A program made the translations under genes and the position numbers. The notes below the pieces were generated by a model, which did not search any database, was not told where the DNA came from, and saw only the letters and a list, made by a program, of their open reading frames with translations. From Gemmataceae bacterium (lineage in GTDB: Bacteria; Planctomycetota; Planctomycetia; Gemmatales; Gemmataceae): a stretch of 64,000 bases of DNA. The DNA lies in the NCBI GenBank assembly GCA_022616435.1, contig JAKEET010000045.1, forward strand, positions 160,372 to 224,371, written 5' to 3'. Below are positions 34,513 through 43,066 of the stretch, piece by piece (positions within the stretch are counted from its first letter, which is position 1; each line of letters opens with the position of its first letter).

Positions 34513-35616
34513 ATGTCTCGTCCCCAACCCCATGCCAATCTCCCCGCTTGTTATGCGATGGTCCACCCCGGCCTGGAAGAAGTCGCGGCGGACGAGATTC
34601 GCGCCGAGCTGGGCGGCGACGTCAAACGCGCGGAACGCGGGTTTGTCGTGTTTCGACTGCCCGAGATCGACCGCGGCATCCTGCACCTGCGGACCGTCGA
34701 GGACGTATTCCTGTACGCCTGGGGGACCGACAAGCTCAGTTACCGCGCCGCCGATCTGGACAGCATCCGCCGCTGGACCGACAAGGACGCGGATTGGCCG
34801 GCGCTCCTCAAGATCCATCACGCCGTCACGCCGAAGCCCAGGAGGAAGCCGACGTATCGGCTGGTCGTGCAGATGAGCGGCGAACACGGCTACCGGCGCG
34901 TCGATGCCCTCAAGGCGCTGGGCCGCGGCTTGAACGGCAAGATGCCCGCGAGCTGGCGGCCCGCCGAGGAAAACGCGGCCATCGAATTCTGGCTGTCGAT
35001 CCACGGCGCCACGGCGATCTGCGGGCTGCGATTGTCGGACCGGACGATGCGGCATCGCACGTACAAGGTCGAGCATTTTCAGGCATCGCTGCGGCCGACG
35101 ATGGCGGCGGCCATGGTGCGGCTGGCGGATGTGAAGCCGCAGCACGTCGTGCTCGATCCCATGTGCGGCGCCGGCACCATCCTCGCCGAGGCGCACCTGT
35201 ACGCGCGGCAGCAAGAGCGGCCGCACGTGCCGTGGAACGTGACGCTCGTGGGCGGCGACGTCGATCCGCATCACGTGCGTGCGGCGAAAGCGAACTTGTT
35301 GAAGCTGACCGAGGCGCCGGTGTGGACCTGGGACGCCCGCCGCCTGCCCCTGGAGGACGCGAGCGTCGATCGCATCGTGTGCAATCTGCCGTTTGGCAAG
35401 CAGCTCAGCAGCCCTGCGGAAATCGGCCCGCTGTATCACAAGGTGGTTCCGGAAATGGACCGCGTGCTGCGCCCGCGCGGCAAGGCGGCGTTGCTGGTCG
35501 CGGAGGCGCCGGCGTTGAAGGCCGCCATTCATCCGCTCGGCTGGAAGCAGGAACGCTACGTCCCGGTGCGCGTCCTCGGGCAGCGCGCCGTGATCATGGT
35601 CTACCGCAAACCGTGA
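34513..35616 (+). CDS. THUMP-domain RNA methyltransferase, TrmN/Trm14-like
   Basis: A 367-residue class I SAM methyltransferase. A THUMP-like RNA-binding domain occupies about 15-165 (CYAMVHPGLEEVAADEIRAE opens it). The linker TMRHRTYKVEHFQASLRPTM precedes SAM motif I (LDPMCGAGTILAEA), then GGDVDPHHVRAAKANL and motif IV as CNLPFGKQL. The N-L-P-F-G form of motif IV is typical of Trm14/TrmN enzymes that make m2G at position 6 of tRNA, rather than the NPPY of RlmL. The target remains a prediction. Divergent from the TPR/alpha-CTD gene. Confidence 0.87.
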   Translation: MSRPQPHANLPACYAMVHPGLEEVAADEIRAELGGDVKRAERGFVVFRLPEIDRGILHLRTVEDVFLYAWGTDKLSYRAADLDSIRRWTDKDADWPALLKIHHAVTPKPRRKPTYRLVVQMSGEHGYRRVDALKALGRGLNGKMPASWRPAEENAAIEFWLSIHGATAICGLRLSDRTMRHRTYKVEHFQASLRPTMAAAMVRLADVKPQHVVLDPMCGAGTILAEAHLYARQQERPHVPWNVTLVGGDVDPHHVRAAKANLLKLTEAPVWTWDARRLPLEDASVDRIVCNLPFGKQLSSPAEIGPLYHKVVPEMDRVLRPRGKAALLVAEAPALKAAIHPLGWKQERYVPVRVLGQRAVIMVYRKP

Positions 35617-35628
35617 GGCGTCTCGATC

Positions 35629-36429
35629 ATGTCGAACGTCGATACTGCACGCCGCTCGTTCGCCCTGGGGGCGTTTGTCGTCTTTCAGCTGTTGTTCCTG
35701 ATCCTCCACAACCTGTTCACGGTGCTGCAAGACGCCCGCAGCGAGATGGCGCCGGAAGCTCGCGCGGTCGTCGAGCAGTTCGCCCCTGGTTGGCCGGAGA
35801 GCAAGGGCCATCTGTCGAGATTCATGGAAGGAACGACGAACGTGACGAATCGCTATGCGCAGGCCACGTTGCAATTGCAATCGTGGTCGTTGTTCGCCCC
35901 CAACGTGGGGACGGTCTGCGTGTTTCCGGCGTTGCTGCTGTCGGATGAGCCGCTGCCGGACGCGCCCGTGCACGCGACCGACGCGCCGGGCAACTACGAC
36001 GTCCGCGGCAAGATCGTGCTGTCGGACAACGAGCCCGCCGACATGACCCGTTACTTCCGCTGGGGCAGCTTTCGGCTGCGGCGCCTCGAGAACAACCTGG
36101 TGGTGTACCTGTCGCCGGATGACAGCGAGACGGCCGCGGCCATGGCCGAGCGGTTCCGCGAGCGCATCAAGTCCCATGTTGCCGAATACGATGAGGCGCT
36201 GCTGGCCTATCTGCGCTGGCGCTTGAAGGCGCAAGGCGCGGCGCCGCCGCGGCAAGTGATCCTGTTGATGCGGCGTTATTCATTGAAAGGTCCCAACGCC
36301 GGGGCCAACTTCTTCGAAGGCCCGTTCACGATGCCGGTGGTCCGCTGGCAGCCGCAAGCGCCTGTACGGCCCGCTCGGCAGGCGCTGGAGTATTTCAATC
36401 CAGTCACGCAGCGCTTCGAATCACTCTGA
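35629..36429 (+). CDS. membrane protein, probable partner of the HTTM protein
   Basis: A 266-residue protein with one N-terminal helix (about 11-32, LGAFVVFQLLFLILHNLFTV) and a soluble domain. TLQLQSWSLFAPNVG (about 78-92) matches the WxMFAP-type segment common in the C-terminal or partner parts of HTTM proteins. No catalytic motif is visible. It starts 12 bases after the methyltransferase and ends 74 bases before the HTTM gene, so the three are probably cotranscribed. Function with HTTM is inferred from position and the shared motif. Confidence 0.72.
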   Translation: MSNVDTARRSFALGAFVVFQLLFLILHNLFTVLQDARSEMAPEARAVVEQFAPGWPESKGHLSRFMEGTTNVTNRYAQATLQLQSWSLFAPNVGTVCVFPALLLSDEPLPDAPVHATDAPGNYDVRGKIVLSDNEPADMTRYFRWGSFRLRRLENNLVVYLSPDDSETAAAMAERFRERIKSHVAEYDEALLAYLRWRLKAQGAAPPRQVILLMRRYSLKGPNAGANFFEGPFTMPVVRWQPQAPVRPARQALEYFNPVTQRFESL

Positions 36430-36434
36430 TGTTC

Positions 36435-36499
36435 GTGGCGGCAAGTTGTCAACTTGCCGCGAGACAGCGGCGCGCGGCAAGTTGACAACGTGCCGCCAC
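36435..36499. repeat. double palindrome (family E) between HTTM partner and HTTM genes
   Basis: An 11-base perfect palindrome (GCGGCAAGTTG / CAACTTGCCGC, 36438-36460) is followed by a second, GGCAAGTTG / CAACGTGCC (36476-36494). The outer sequences GTGGCGGCA and TGCCGCCAC also pair. Alternative hairpins are possible. Confidence 0.8.
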
Positions 36500-36503
36500 A
36501 GCT

Positions 36504-37883
36504 ATGAGCCATCCAAACTCACCCCCGGTTCGTCTGGTCGGCCTGGCGCCGTGGCTGCCGTGGCCGTTGTCCGCGTGGCGCTGGTGGACGCAACCGGTCG
36601 CGGCCGAGCGACTCGCGGCCTTGCGCATCGGCCTGGCGCTCTTTCTCCTGGCGGACATCTGGACGACGTACTGGCCGAACCTGGACGCGTATTTTCTCGA
36701 GGGCGAGGCGGGCGGCTCGGCTGTCCACGGGTGGTACAGCCAGGCGCCGCGCTGGACCTGGTCGGTGCTGCGCGGCCTGGGCGATCCGTTCCTGTCGACG
36801 TTGATCCTGTTCGTGTGGTTGGGGTCGTGCCTGAGGATTCTCTTCGAATGGCTGACGGCCGGGGCGCGGCCCAGCGTCGGCTGGCGTTGTGCTTGGCTTT
36901 TGGCCGGCGCCGCGCTCACCGGCGGCAACTGGCTGCGCCTGTGGGACAAGCCGGCCGAAACGCCGTCATTCTGGATTGTGCCCTGCGGGCTGAGCGCCGT
37001 CGCGCTCCTGGTCGTGACGGTTGACGCCATTCGGCATTGGCTGGGAACCGGCTCGCGCGGCGTCGTCCTCGTCGCCGGCATCGCCCTGGCGGCGTGTGTC
37101 GCCCTGTTGGCCGGCGGCGTGTGGATCGACGTTCACGATCTGGACATCCCGATCCTGCGGCGTCTGCTCGGTCCCTGGCAGAGCGACCCCATCCTGCTGC
37201 GCATGGCCGCCGTCTGCTGGCTGGTGGCCACCGCACTCTTGCTGGCCGGCTGGCAAACGCGCTTCGCCGCCATCATTGCCTGGGTCCTCAGCGCTTCGTT
37301 CGCCAACGCCAACCCGAACATCGACAACGCCGGCGACGTGATCCGCGGCATCATCCTCTTCTACTTGATGATCGCGCCGTGCGGCGCGGTGTGGTCGATC
37401 GATCGTTGCTTGCGTCGTGAGCCGGAAGCGTCAGGCGTTGTTGTCCATCCGTGGGCACTGCGGCTCCTGTTCATCCAGCTGGTGCTGATCTACTTCGTCA
37501 ACGGCGTCTACAAGGTCAGCGGCCGCGACTGGCTCAGCGGCGACAGCCTGCACTACGTCCTGTCCGACGTGACCTTGACGCGGTTTTCTTACGCGCAAAT
37601 GCCGTGGCCCTTGTGGCTCACCCGGCTCGCCACCTGGTCGGTGTTGATCTGGGAAGTCGGCTTTCCGCTGTTCGTGAGCCTGCCCTGGACGCGGAAGCCG
37701 GCGTTGTGGTTCGGCGTCCTGTTTCACGCCGGCATCTACGTCACCATGGAGCTCGGCAATTTCGTCCCTTATGTGCTGACCATGTACCTGCCGCTGCTGC
37801 CGTGGGAGACTCTCCGAAATCGCTGGCCGTTTGGCGCTCGCGGCGGGACGGTGGAAACGGCGGCGCGTTACGGCGAACGCTAA
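36504..37883 (+). CDS. HTTM-domain membrane protein (gamma-carboxylase-like)
   Basis: A 459-residue polytopic protein. It opens with WRWWTQPVAAERLAALRIGL, the usual start of the HTTM domain found in vitamin K-dependent gamma-carboxylase and many bacterial proteins. Later blocks: NANPNIDNAGDVIRGIILFY, IQLVLIYFVNGVYKVSGRDW and TWSVLIWEVGFPLFVSLPWT. About nine membrane helices. Whether it carboxylates anything is unknown; bacterial members are uncharacterised in most cases. The last codons and stop lie within a family B repeat. Confidence 0.88.
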   Translation: MSHPNSPPVRLVGLAPWLPWPLSAWRWWTQPVAAERLAALRIGLALFLLADIWTTYWPNLDAYFLEGEAGGSAVHGWYSQAPRWTWSVLRGLGDPFLSTLILFVWLGSCLRILFEWLTAGARPSVGWRCAWLLAGAALTGGNWLRLWDKPAETPSFWIVPCGLSAVALLVVTVDAIRHWLGTGSRGVVLVAGIALAACVALLAGGVWIDVHDLDIPILRRLLGPWQSDPILLRMAAVCWLVATALLLAGWQTRFAAIIAWVLSASFANANPNIDNAGDVIRGIILFYLMIAPCGAVWSIDRCLRREPEASGVVVHPWALRLLFIQLVLIYFVNGVYKVSGRDWLSGDSLHYVLSDVTLTRFSYAQMPWPLWLTRLATWSVLIWEVGFPLFVSLPWTRKPALWFGVLFHAGIYVTMELGNFVPYVLTMYLPLLPWETLRNRWPFGARGGTVETAARYGER

Positions 37884-37952
37884 ACGGCAAGCCACTAGAC
37901 GCCATTACCAACGCTAATGGCAAGCCACTAAACGCGAAACGGGAAGTCGCTA
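37871..37952. repeat. family B repeats overlapping the HTTM stop codon
   Basis: GGCGAACGCTAAACGGCAAG (37872-37891) matches the right arm of the inverted repeat at 53344-53393 and supplies the final Gly-Glu-Arg codons and TAA. Degenerate copies continue to 37952 (ACGCTAATGGCAAGCCAC, then AAACGCGAAACGGGAAGTCG). Confidence 0.8.
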
Positions 37953-38043
37953 CTTGACAACGGCCGCGGGGTTGAAGATGATGATGGCACACACCCCCCA
38001 ACCGAGGAATCGCTCTCCCTTTATCCGCATAAGGAGCACAGGC

Positions 38044-39093
38044 ATGACCGAACAGCAACCGTTTTGCCCGGAATGCGCTGACGAGGCCCTCGACCGCCGC
38101 AACTTCTTCACTGCCGTGGGCGGCACCGCCGTGACCCTGGTCGGCCTGCAGGCCGTGTCGTCGGGCCCGCGCGTGCTTGGACAGGCGCCGGCCGCCCAGG
38201 CCCCGGCCGCTCGCCAAGCCAGACCGGCCGAGGCCTTGATCCGTGAGCTGCACTCGACGCTGACCGATGAGCAAAAGCGCCGCGTTGTCCTTCCCTGGGA
38301 CCACGGTGGGGCGGGGTCGCCGACCCGGCTGCGCATGTATAATGCGGCCATCTTCGGCGACCGCCGCATCCAGGACGTGTACACGCCGGCGCAGCGCGAG
38401 CTGTGCGAGCGCATCCTCCGCGGCATTTGCAGCGGCGACGACGGCTATCGTCTCATCAGCCGTGGCGGCACCTGGGACAACAGCCGCGCCTTTGACAACT
38501 GCGGCGCCTACATCTTCGGCGACCCCACCGGCGACAACCAGTTCTCCTGGGTATTCACCGGCCACCACCTGACGGTCCGCTGCGACGGCAATTCCGAGCA
38601 AGACGCGGCCTTCGGCGGCCCGATGTACTACGGCCACAGCCCCGACGGCTGGAGCCAGCGCAACATCTTCTTCCCGCAAACCCGTGCGGTGAAGGAAGTG
38701 TTCGACTCGCTGAACGACAACCAGCGCCGCCAGGCGATGGCCATGTGGCAACAGGGCGAACAGCGCGAACAGGCCGGCTCGGTGCAGTTCCGCCAACGCC
38801 ATCCCGGCCTGCCGGCCCGCGAGCTGACAGCCGATCAGCGGGCCCTGATGCAGCAAGCGATGCGCGTGATCCTGGCGCCCTATCGCCGTGAAGACGCCGA
38901 CGAGGTCATGCAGATCCTTCGCCGCAATGGCGGCCTGGAGCGGCTGCACCTGGCGTTCTACCGCGACCAAGGCGCCAACGATGACGCCCGCTGGAGCTTC
39001 TGGCGGATCGAAGGCCCCGGCTTCGTGTGGAACTTCCGCGTCCTGCCGCACGTCCACACCTTCGTCAACATCGGCGTGCCGCGGAACGCGTAG
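38044..39093 (+). CDS. exported DUF3500-like protein
   Basis: A 349-residue protein. A twin-arginine-like signal (DRRNFFTAVGGTAVTLVGLQ, residues 18-37) is preceded by a Cys pair (CPECADEALDRR). The body shows the DUF3500 pattern: LIRELHSTLTDEQKRRVVLP early and FSWVFTGHHLTVRCDGNSEQ in the middle. The C-terminal part (NDDARWSFWRIEGPGFVWNF, then RVLPHVHTFVNIGV) is also in keeping. The family has no assigned function. AAGGAG lies about 8 bases before ATG 38044. Confidence 0.75.
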   Translation: MTEQQPFCPECADEALDRRNFFTAVGGTAVTLVGLQAVSSGPRVLGQAPAAQAPAARQARPAEALIRELHSTLTDEQKRRVVLPWDHGGAGSPTRLRMYNAAIFGDRRIQDVYTPAQRELCERILRGICSGDDGYRLISRGGTWDNSRAFDNCGAYIFGDPTGDNQFSWVFTGHHLTVRCDGNSEQDAAFGGPMYYGHSPDGWSQRNIFFPQTRAVKEVFDSLNDNQRRQAMAMWQQGEQREQAGSVQFRQRHPGLPARELTADQRALMQQAMRVILAPYRREDADEVMQILRRNGGLERLHLAFYRDQGANDDARWSFWRIEGPGFVWNFRVLPHVHTFVNIGVPRNA

Positions 39094-39101
39094 CACCTTT
39101 C

Positions 39102-39157
39102 GTGGGATAGAACTCCGATTCTGTCCGCTTTCGGACAGGCTCGGAGGCCTATCCCAC
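39102..39157. repeat. long imperfect hairpin (family F)
   Basis: GTGGGATAG (39102-39110) pairs with CTATCCCAC (39149-39157); inside, CTCCGA pairs with TCGGAG and CTGTCC with GGACAG around a short loop. It lies between convergent genes and may act as a weak bidirectional terminator. Confidence 0.75.
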
Positions 39158-39163
39158 GTCCAA

Positions 39164-39811
39164 TCACTCCCGCGTTCGCACCCGCAGCAGCACGTCCCAC
39201 TCGTGCGAATCAATCGTCTTGCGGCCGATGGTCGTCGGCTTGATCGCTTCCAATCCCAGCCCGAGCATGACGTGGCAATCGTCGAGCCGCGCCCGGCCCG
39301 CGACCACGGCCCACTTCGACAGTTGCCGTTCGCCTTCGGGAATGATCGTCGAGCGGTGCAGGTGTCGCGCGAAGCCTTCGTGGCTGAGTTGCATCGGCCA
39401 GATGCGCACTCGCGGCTTGTCGGCGTTGAAGATGCCGCCCAGCCCGGGCAGGACGCGGTCGAGCAGCTTGTCGATTTGCTGATCGTCGAAGCCGGACTCG
39501 GTTCCCGCGGCCGCCACCACGACGAGCCGCAGCCGCACCGGCACGCCTTCGATGGTCAGCCGGCGGTCGCCGCTGCTCGGCTTCAGGGGCGGATACTCGG
39601 CGAAGCGCTCCTCGAGGTTCTGAGTCGGAATCCGCGGCTTGCGGGCGAACAACCGGCGCAGGAAGCTGAACAAACCCAGCAGCACCAGCAAGAGAATGAC
39701 CGCGGCGACGCCGAGCACCACGTACCAGCCCCAGCCTTCGAGCCACGCGCCGACGTCCTCGGGCAGCGCCTCGATCAGCTCCTTCGGGGGTTGTTTCAAA
39801 GTTTCTTCCAT
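39164..39811 (-). CDS. hypothetical single-pass membrane protein
   Basis: A 215-residue protein with one membrane helix at about 27-50 (WGWYVVLGVAAVILLLVLLG), then a basic stop-transfer (RRLFARKPR) and a soluble domain of about 150 residues. Features of that domain are LTIEGVPVRLRLVVVAAAG and WAVVAGRARLDDCHVMLGLG; I recognise no family. CGGAGATGTC precedes the ATG. It is divergent from the TolB-like gene, sharing the 92-base gap in which a TATAAT box points toward that gene. Confidence 0.65.
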   Translation of the reverse strand: MEETLKQPPKELIEALPEDVGAWLEGWGWYVVLGVAAVILLLVLLGLFSFLRRLFARKPRIPTQNLEERFAEYPPLKPSSGDRRLTIEGVPVRLRLVVVAAAGTESGFDDQQIDKLLDRVLPGLGGIFNADKPRVRIWPMQLSHEGFARHLHRSTIIPEGERQLSKWAVVAGRARLDDCHVMLGLGLEAIKPTTIGRKTIDSHEWDVLLRVRTRE

Positions 39812-39903
39812 GACATCTCCGCGAGATGTGCACGGCCGGTTTCGTTCCCTTATAATGGGTGCAATTCACTCACCGCAATCGAAAACCGGCTTCGGAGCCA
39901 CGC

Positions 39904-40926
39904 ATGTTCTCGTTGATCGCGCTGTTCGGACTCGCCCAGACCCCCGTGGACTGGCAAATCCGTGAGATCGACCACCTGAAGAAGGTCCGGCAAGTCACGC
40001 GTGACTTCGTCCGCGCCGGCGAAGGCTATTTTTCGCCCGACGCCAGGTCGATCATCTTTCAGGCCGAGGAAAAGGGCGAGAACCCATTCTATCAGCAGTT
40101 CGTGATGGAACTGGCCACCGGCGCCACGCGCCGCGTCAGCCCGGGCGTCGGCAAGACCACGTGCGGCTACTTCCATCCCGCCGGCACGAAGCTGATCTTC
40201 GCCAGCAGCCATCTCGATCCGGACGCCAAGAAACACTACGCCGCCGAAACCGACCTGCGCGCCGAGGAGAAGCGCACCAAGAAACGCCGCCGCTACGTCT
40301 GGGATTTCGATCCGCACATGGACATCTTCGAGGCCAACGTGGACGGCAGCGGCGGCCTGAAGCGCCTCACCAATTCCCCCGGCTACGACGCCGAGGGCTC
40401 CCATTCGGCCGACGGCAAGCACATCGTCTTTTGCTCGAACCGCACCGGCGCGAAGAACCTCGAGCTGTTCATCATGGACGCCGACGGCGCCAACGTGCGG
40501 CAACTGACGAAAGCCCCCGGCTGCTACAACGGCGGCCCGTTCTTCTCGCCCGACGGCACGAAAGTCATCTTCCGCAGCGATCGCAGGAAGAAGGACCACC
40601 TGCAGCTCTACGTGATCAACGCCGACGGCACGGGTGAAAAGGCGCTGACCGACGACGACAACTGGGTCTTCTGGGCGCCGTACTGGTACAAGGACAATAA
40701 GCACATCATCTACACCGCTGCCGATCACAGCAATCCGGCGGCGCGGCCCAATTACGATCTCTACTGGATGAACATTGAAACCGGTACGAAGAAGCGTTTG
40801 ACCTGGGCGCCGGGCGCCGACGTGCTGCCGGTGTTCAGCCCGGACTACCGGCGGATCCTGTGGACGTCGACGCGCGGGGAGGATCGGTCGTCGCAGCTAT
40901 GGGCGGCCGATTTTTCGGCGCCGTAG
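39904..40926 (+). CDS. TolB-like beta-propeller protein
   Basis: A 340-residue protein with a short hydrophobic start (MFSLIALFGLAQTPV) acting as a signal. PD40/TolB repeats are clear: GEGYFSPDARSIIFQAEEKG, SHSADGKHIVFCSNRTG, PFFSPDGTKVIFRSDRRKKD and PVFSPDYRRILWTSTRGED. Each has the FSPDGxxIxF core. The role is probably binding in the periplasm; the TolA/Pal system is not evident here. TATAAT at 39851-39856 may be the -10 box, with no good -35. The stop codon overlaps the palindrome at 40926. Confidence 0.87.
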   Translation: MFSLIALFGLAQTPVDWQIREIDHLKKVRQVTRDFVRAGEGYFSPDARSIIFQAEEKGENPFYQQFVMELATGATRRVSPGVGKTTCGYFHPAGTKLIFASSHLDPDAKKHYAAETDLRAEEKRTKKRRRYVWDFDPHMDIFEANVDGSGGLKRLTNSPGYDAEGSHSADGKHIVFCSNRTGAKNLELFIMDADGANVRQLTKAPGCYNGGPFFSPDGTKVIFRSDRRKKDHLQLYVINADGTGEKALTDDDNWVFWAPYWYKDNKHIIYTAADHSNPAARPNYDLYWMNIETGTKKRLTWAPGADVLPVFSPDYRRILWTSTRGEDRSSQLWAADFSAP

Positions 40927-40946
40927 GACAGATTTCCAATCTGTCC
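40926..40946. repeat. family D palindrome touching a stop codon
   Basis: GGACAGATT / AATCTGTCC with a 3-base loop (TCC). The first G is also the last base of the TolB-like gene's TAG. A related palindrome is at 59358-59378. Confidence 0.8.
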
Positions 40947-41022
40947 CGGATGTCGCATCCATGCGAAGGGGTAGTGACGTCGGAAGAGAACGGCTTCATT
41001 CTGGAGGCAAGTCCATCTCGTG

Positions 41023-42072
41023 ATGACGCTTCGCCAGTTGTCCGCGCGCCCGGAATCCATACCGACCGCCACGTCGTGGTATCTCGCGGATCTCGGTCAA
41101 GCCTTGGGCAAGCAAGAACTGTTCACCCGCCAAGCGCCGCAGAGGTTGAAGGCACTGCGCGAACACGCCTTGATCGAGAGCGCCGTCGCCTCCAACCGCA
41201 TCGAGGGAGTCGAAGTCGAACCCGACCGCGTCGGCACGGTCGTTTTCGGCAAGTCGCACTTGCGGGACCGGGACGAGGAGGAGGTCCGCGGCTATCGCAA
41301 CGCGCTGAAGCTGATCCACGAGCAGGCGCGGCAACTGTCGTTTTCCGAAGGAACCTTGCGCCGGCTGCACCGCATCAGCCGCGGCGGCATCGGCGACGCG
41401 GGCCAATACAAGGAACGCAACAACGACATCGTCGAGAAACACCCGGACGGGCGGACGACGATTCGCTTCCGCACCGTATCGGCCGCGAAGACTCCCGCCG
41501 CGATAGCCGAGCTCGTGCAACTGGGAAACCGGGCATTGCGCGAGCGCTGGGCGCCGCCGCTCATCGTCGCCGCCGCTTGCAATCTCGATTTCCTGGGCAT
41601 CCATCCGTTTCGTGACGGCAACGGACGTGTTTCCCGCTTGCTGTTGCTCCTGCAGGCATACCATTTCGGCCTGGAGGTTGGCCGGTACATCAGCCTCGAA
41701 GGCCTCATCGAGCGCACCAAGGACCGCTATTACGAAACGCTCAAGATCAGCTCGCAGCGGTGGCACGAGGGGAAGCACGACCCTTGGCCGTACATCAACT
41801 ACTTGCTCTACACACTGCTCGAAGCCTATCGAGAGCTCGAGCGCCGCGTGCAGGAGCCCGGCCCCGCGCGCGGCGCAAAAACGTCGCTGATCCTGGCGGC
41901 CATCGAACGCTTCACCGGCGCTTTTCAAGTTGCCGACCTGGTGCGCGAATGTCCCGGAGTCGGAGTCGAGCTCATTCGCCGTGTGCTCAAGGAATCCCAG
42001 GCCTCCGGACGGGTCGAATGCGTGAATCGTGGTCGTAACGCACGATGGAAAAAGACGTTGCGCCCGAACTAG
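41023..42072 (+). CDS. Fic family AMP-transferase with self-inhibitory motif and wHTH
   Basis: A 349-residue protein. The Fic motif HPFRDGNGR starts at about residue 194, with the catalytic His and the nucleotide-binding loop complete. An inhibitory helix motif SNRIEG (about 57-62; consensus S/T-x3-E-G/N) sits before the Fic core, so this is a class II, self-inhibited enzyme. The last 80 residues form a winged-helix-like domain (AIERFTGAFQVADLVRECPG). It should transfer AMP to a hydroxyl side chain of a target protein. No antitoxin gene is adjacent, as expected when inhibition is intramolecular. The frame also opens with a GTG one codon earlier. Confidence 0.93.
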   Translation: MTLRQLSARPESIPTATSWYLADLGQALGKQELFTRQAPQRLKALREHALIESAVASNRIEGVEVEPDRVGTVVFGKSHLRDRDEEEVRGYRNALKLIHEQARQLSFSEGTLRRLHRISRGGIGDAGQYKERNNDIVEKHPDGRTTIRFRTVSAAKTPAAIAELVQLGNRALRERWAPPLIVAAACNLDFLGIHPFRDGNGRVSRLLLLLQAYHFGLEVGRYISLEGLIERTKDRYYETLKISSQRWHEGKHDPWPYINYLLYTLLEAYRELERRVQEPGPARGAKTSLILAAIERFTGAFQVADLVRECPGVGVELIRRVLKESQASGRVECVNRGRNARWKKTLRPN

Positions 42073-42125
42073 GCAACAACGTCTAAATTGGGTACTGAAT
42101 TAGGTACTGCCAACAGGCGACAGGC

Positions 42126-42797
42126 TCAGCGCATCGCCTGCAACGCCGTGTCCAGCCGCGTCAGGAACGCCTCGGCGTCGCGAGCGGTGCGCTCCGGCAT
42201 ATCCGCCCTGCTCTCCTGAAACGCTTTCCTCAGATCGGCAAGGTGCTGGGCCGCCTCGTCAACGAGGCCGCGCTGCGGCCGGCCATCGGTCGCTTGCTTG
42301 GCCGCCACGCGAACCAGGCCCTCGATCCGCTCGCGCAGCATTTTCGTTTCGAGCGCGGGCCGGGCGATTTGCAGGCCCAGCGGCCAGGCGACTTTCCCGT
42401 CGGCATCGACCAGTCCCGCCAGGACGGCCATTTCCGGCGCCGGGGCTTGGGCCTGGGGCGCGGGCGCCGGCTGCGGCATGGGCACAGGATAGGGATACGG
42501 CTGGATCGCGTAGCCCGGGGCGATAGATTGGTATGGAGCCTGACTCGCGTAGGCCGTGGCGAGCGCGGCTTGCTGGAGCGCCGCCCGCGTCAGGGCTTGC
42601 TGACGCAACATAAAACTAAAGAACATGCGGCGCCGGCGCTCGGCGTCGTCCGGTCGATTAGGATTGGGATTTGGATTCGGCGTTGTCGACGGTCCCGGTC
42701 GAGAGCGCGGACCAAAGAAGCGTTGCCCTTGGGCCAAGGCGGTGGACGCCGACAAGCCAATCAAAACCAGCGCCAGGCATCGTTGCAGACAAGACAT
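42126..42797 (-). CDS. hypothetical secreted protein, Pro-rich
   Basis: A 223-residue protein. The signal peptide is MSCLQRCLALVLIGLSASTA, cut after LAQ. A Pro/Asn run (PSTTPNPNPNPNRPDD) and a Pro/Ala/Tyr-rich middle (about 95-125) are low complexity. The C-terminal 90 residues are helical and charged, with DGKVAWPLGLQIARPALETK as the most distinctive stretch. AAGGAG lies 6 bases before the ATG. No family recognised. The 269 bases between it and cobL hold no gene or strong hairpin that I can support. Confidence 0.7.
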   Translation of the reverse strand: MSCLQRCLALVLIGLSASTALAQGQRFFGPRSRPGPSTTPNPNPNPNRPDDAERRRRMFFSFMLRQQALTRAALQQAALATAYASQAPYQSIAPGYAIQPYPYPVPMPQPAPAPQAQAPAPEMAVLAGLVDADGKVAWPLGLQIARPALETKMLRERIEGLVRVAAKQATDGRPQRGLVDEAAQHLADLRKAFQESRADMPERTARDAEAFLTRLDTALQAMR

Positions 42798-43066
42798 GAC
42801 TGTCTCCTTCGCGTTCGTCGGCCAGCATCGGGTGAGGATTCAACGCCGAAACAGCAGTTTGTTGTGGGTCCTAGACCCAAGGCGAGCAACCTCCATGCCA
42901 TCATCCGGGCTGCGGGCGATTGGCGTCGGCCCAGAGTTTGCTGATCCCACGGCTGCACAAGACGTTGCGTCAATGAGAAGGAGCGGAAAATCTCGTCAGG
43001 CCTTCATCGTGACGGTTTCGAGCATACAATTTCCCCCGCGGACTGACTCAATTTGAGGAAGTTTTC

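Noticed and set aside
34438..36255. A 605-codon open frame on the minus strand
   Set aside because: Antisense to the THUMP methyltransferase and the HTTM partner, whose motifs are clear. Composition is typical of a shadow frame.
37741..39213. A 490-codon minus-strand open frame
   Set aside because: Antisense to the HTTM 3' end and the DUF3500-like gene, which has a good ribosome site and export signal.
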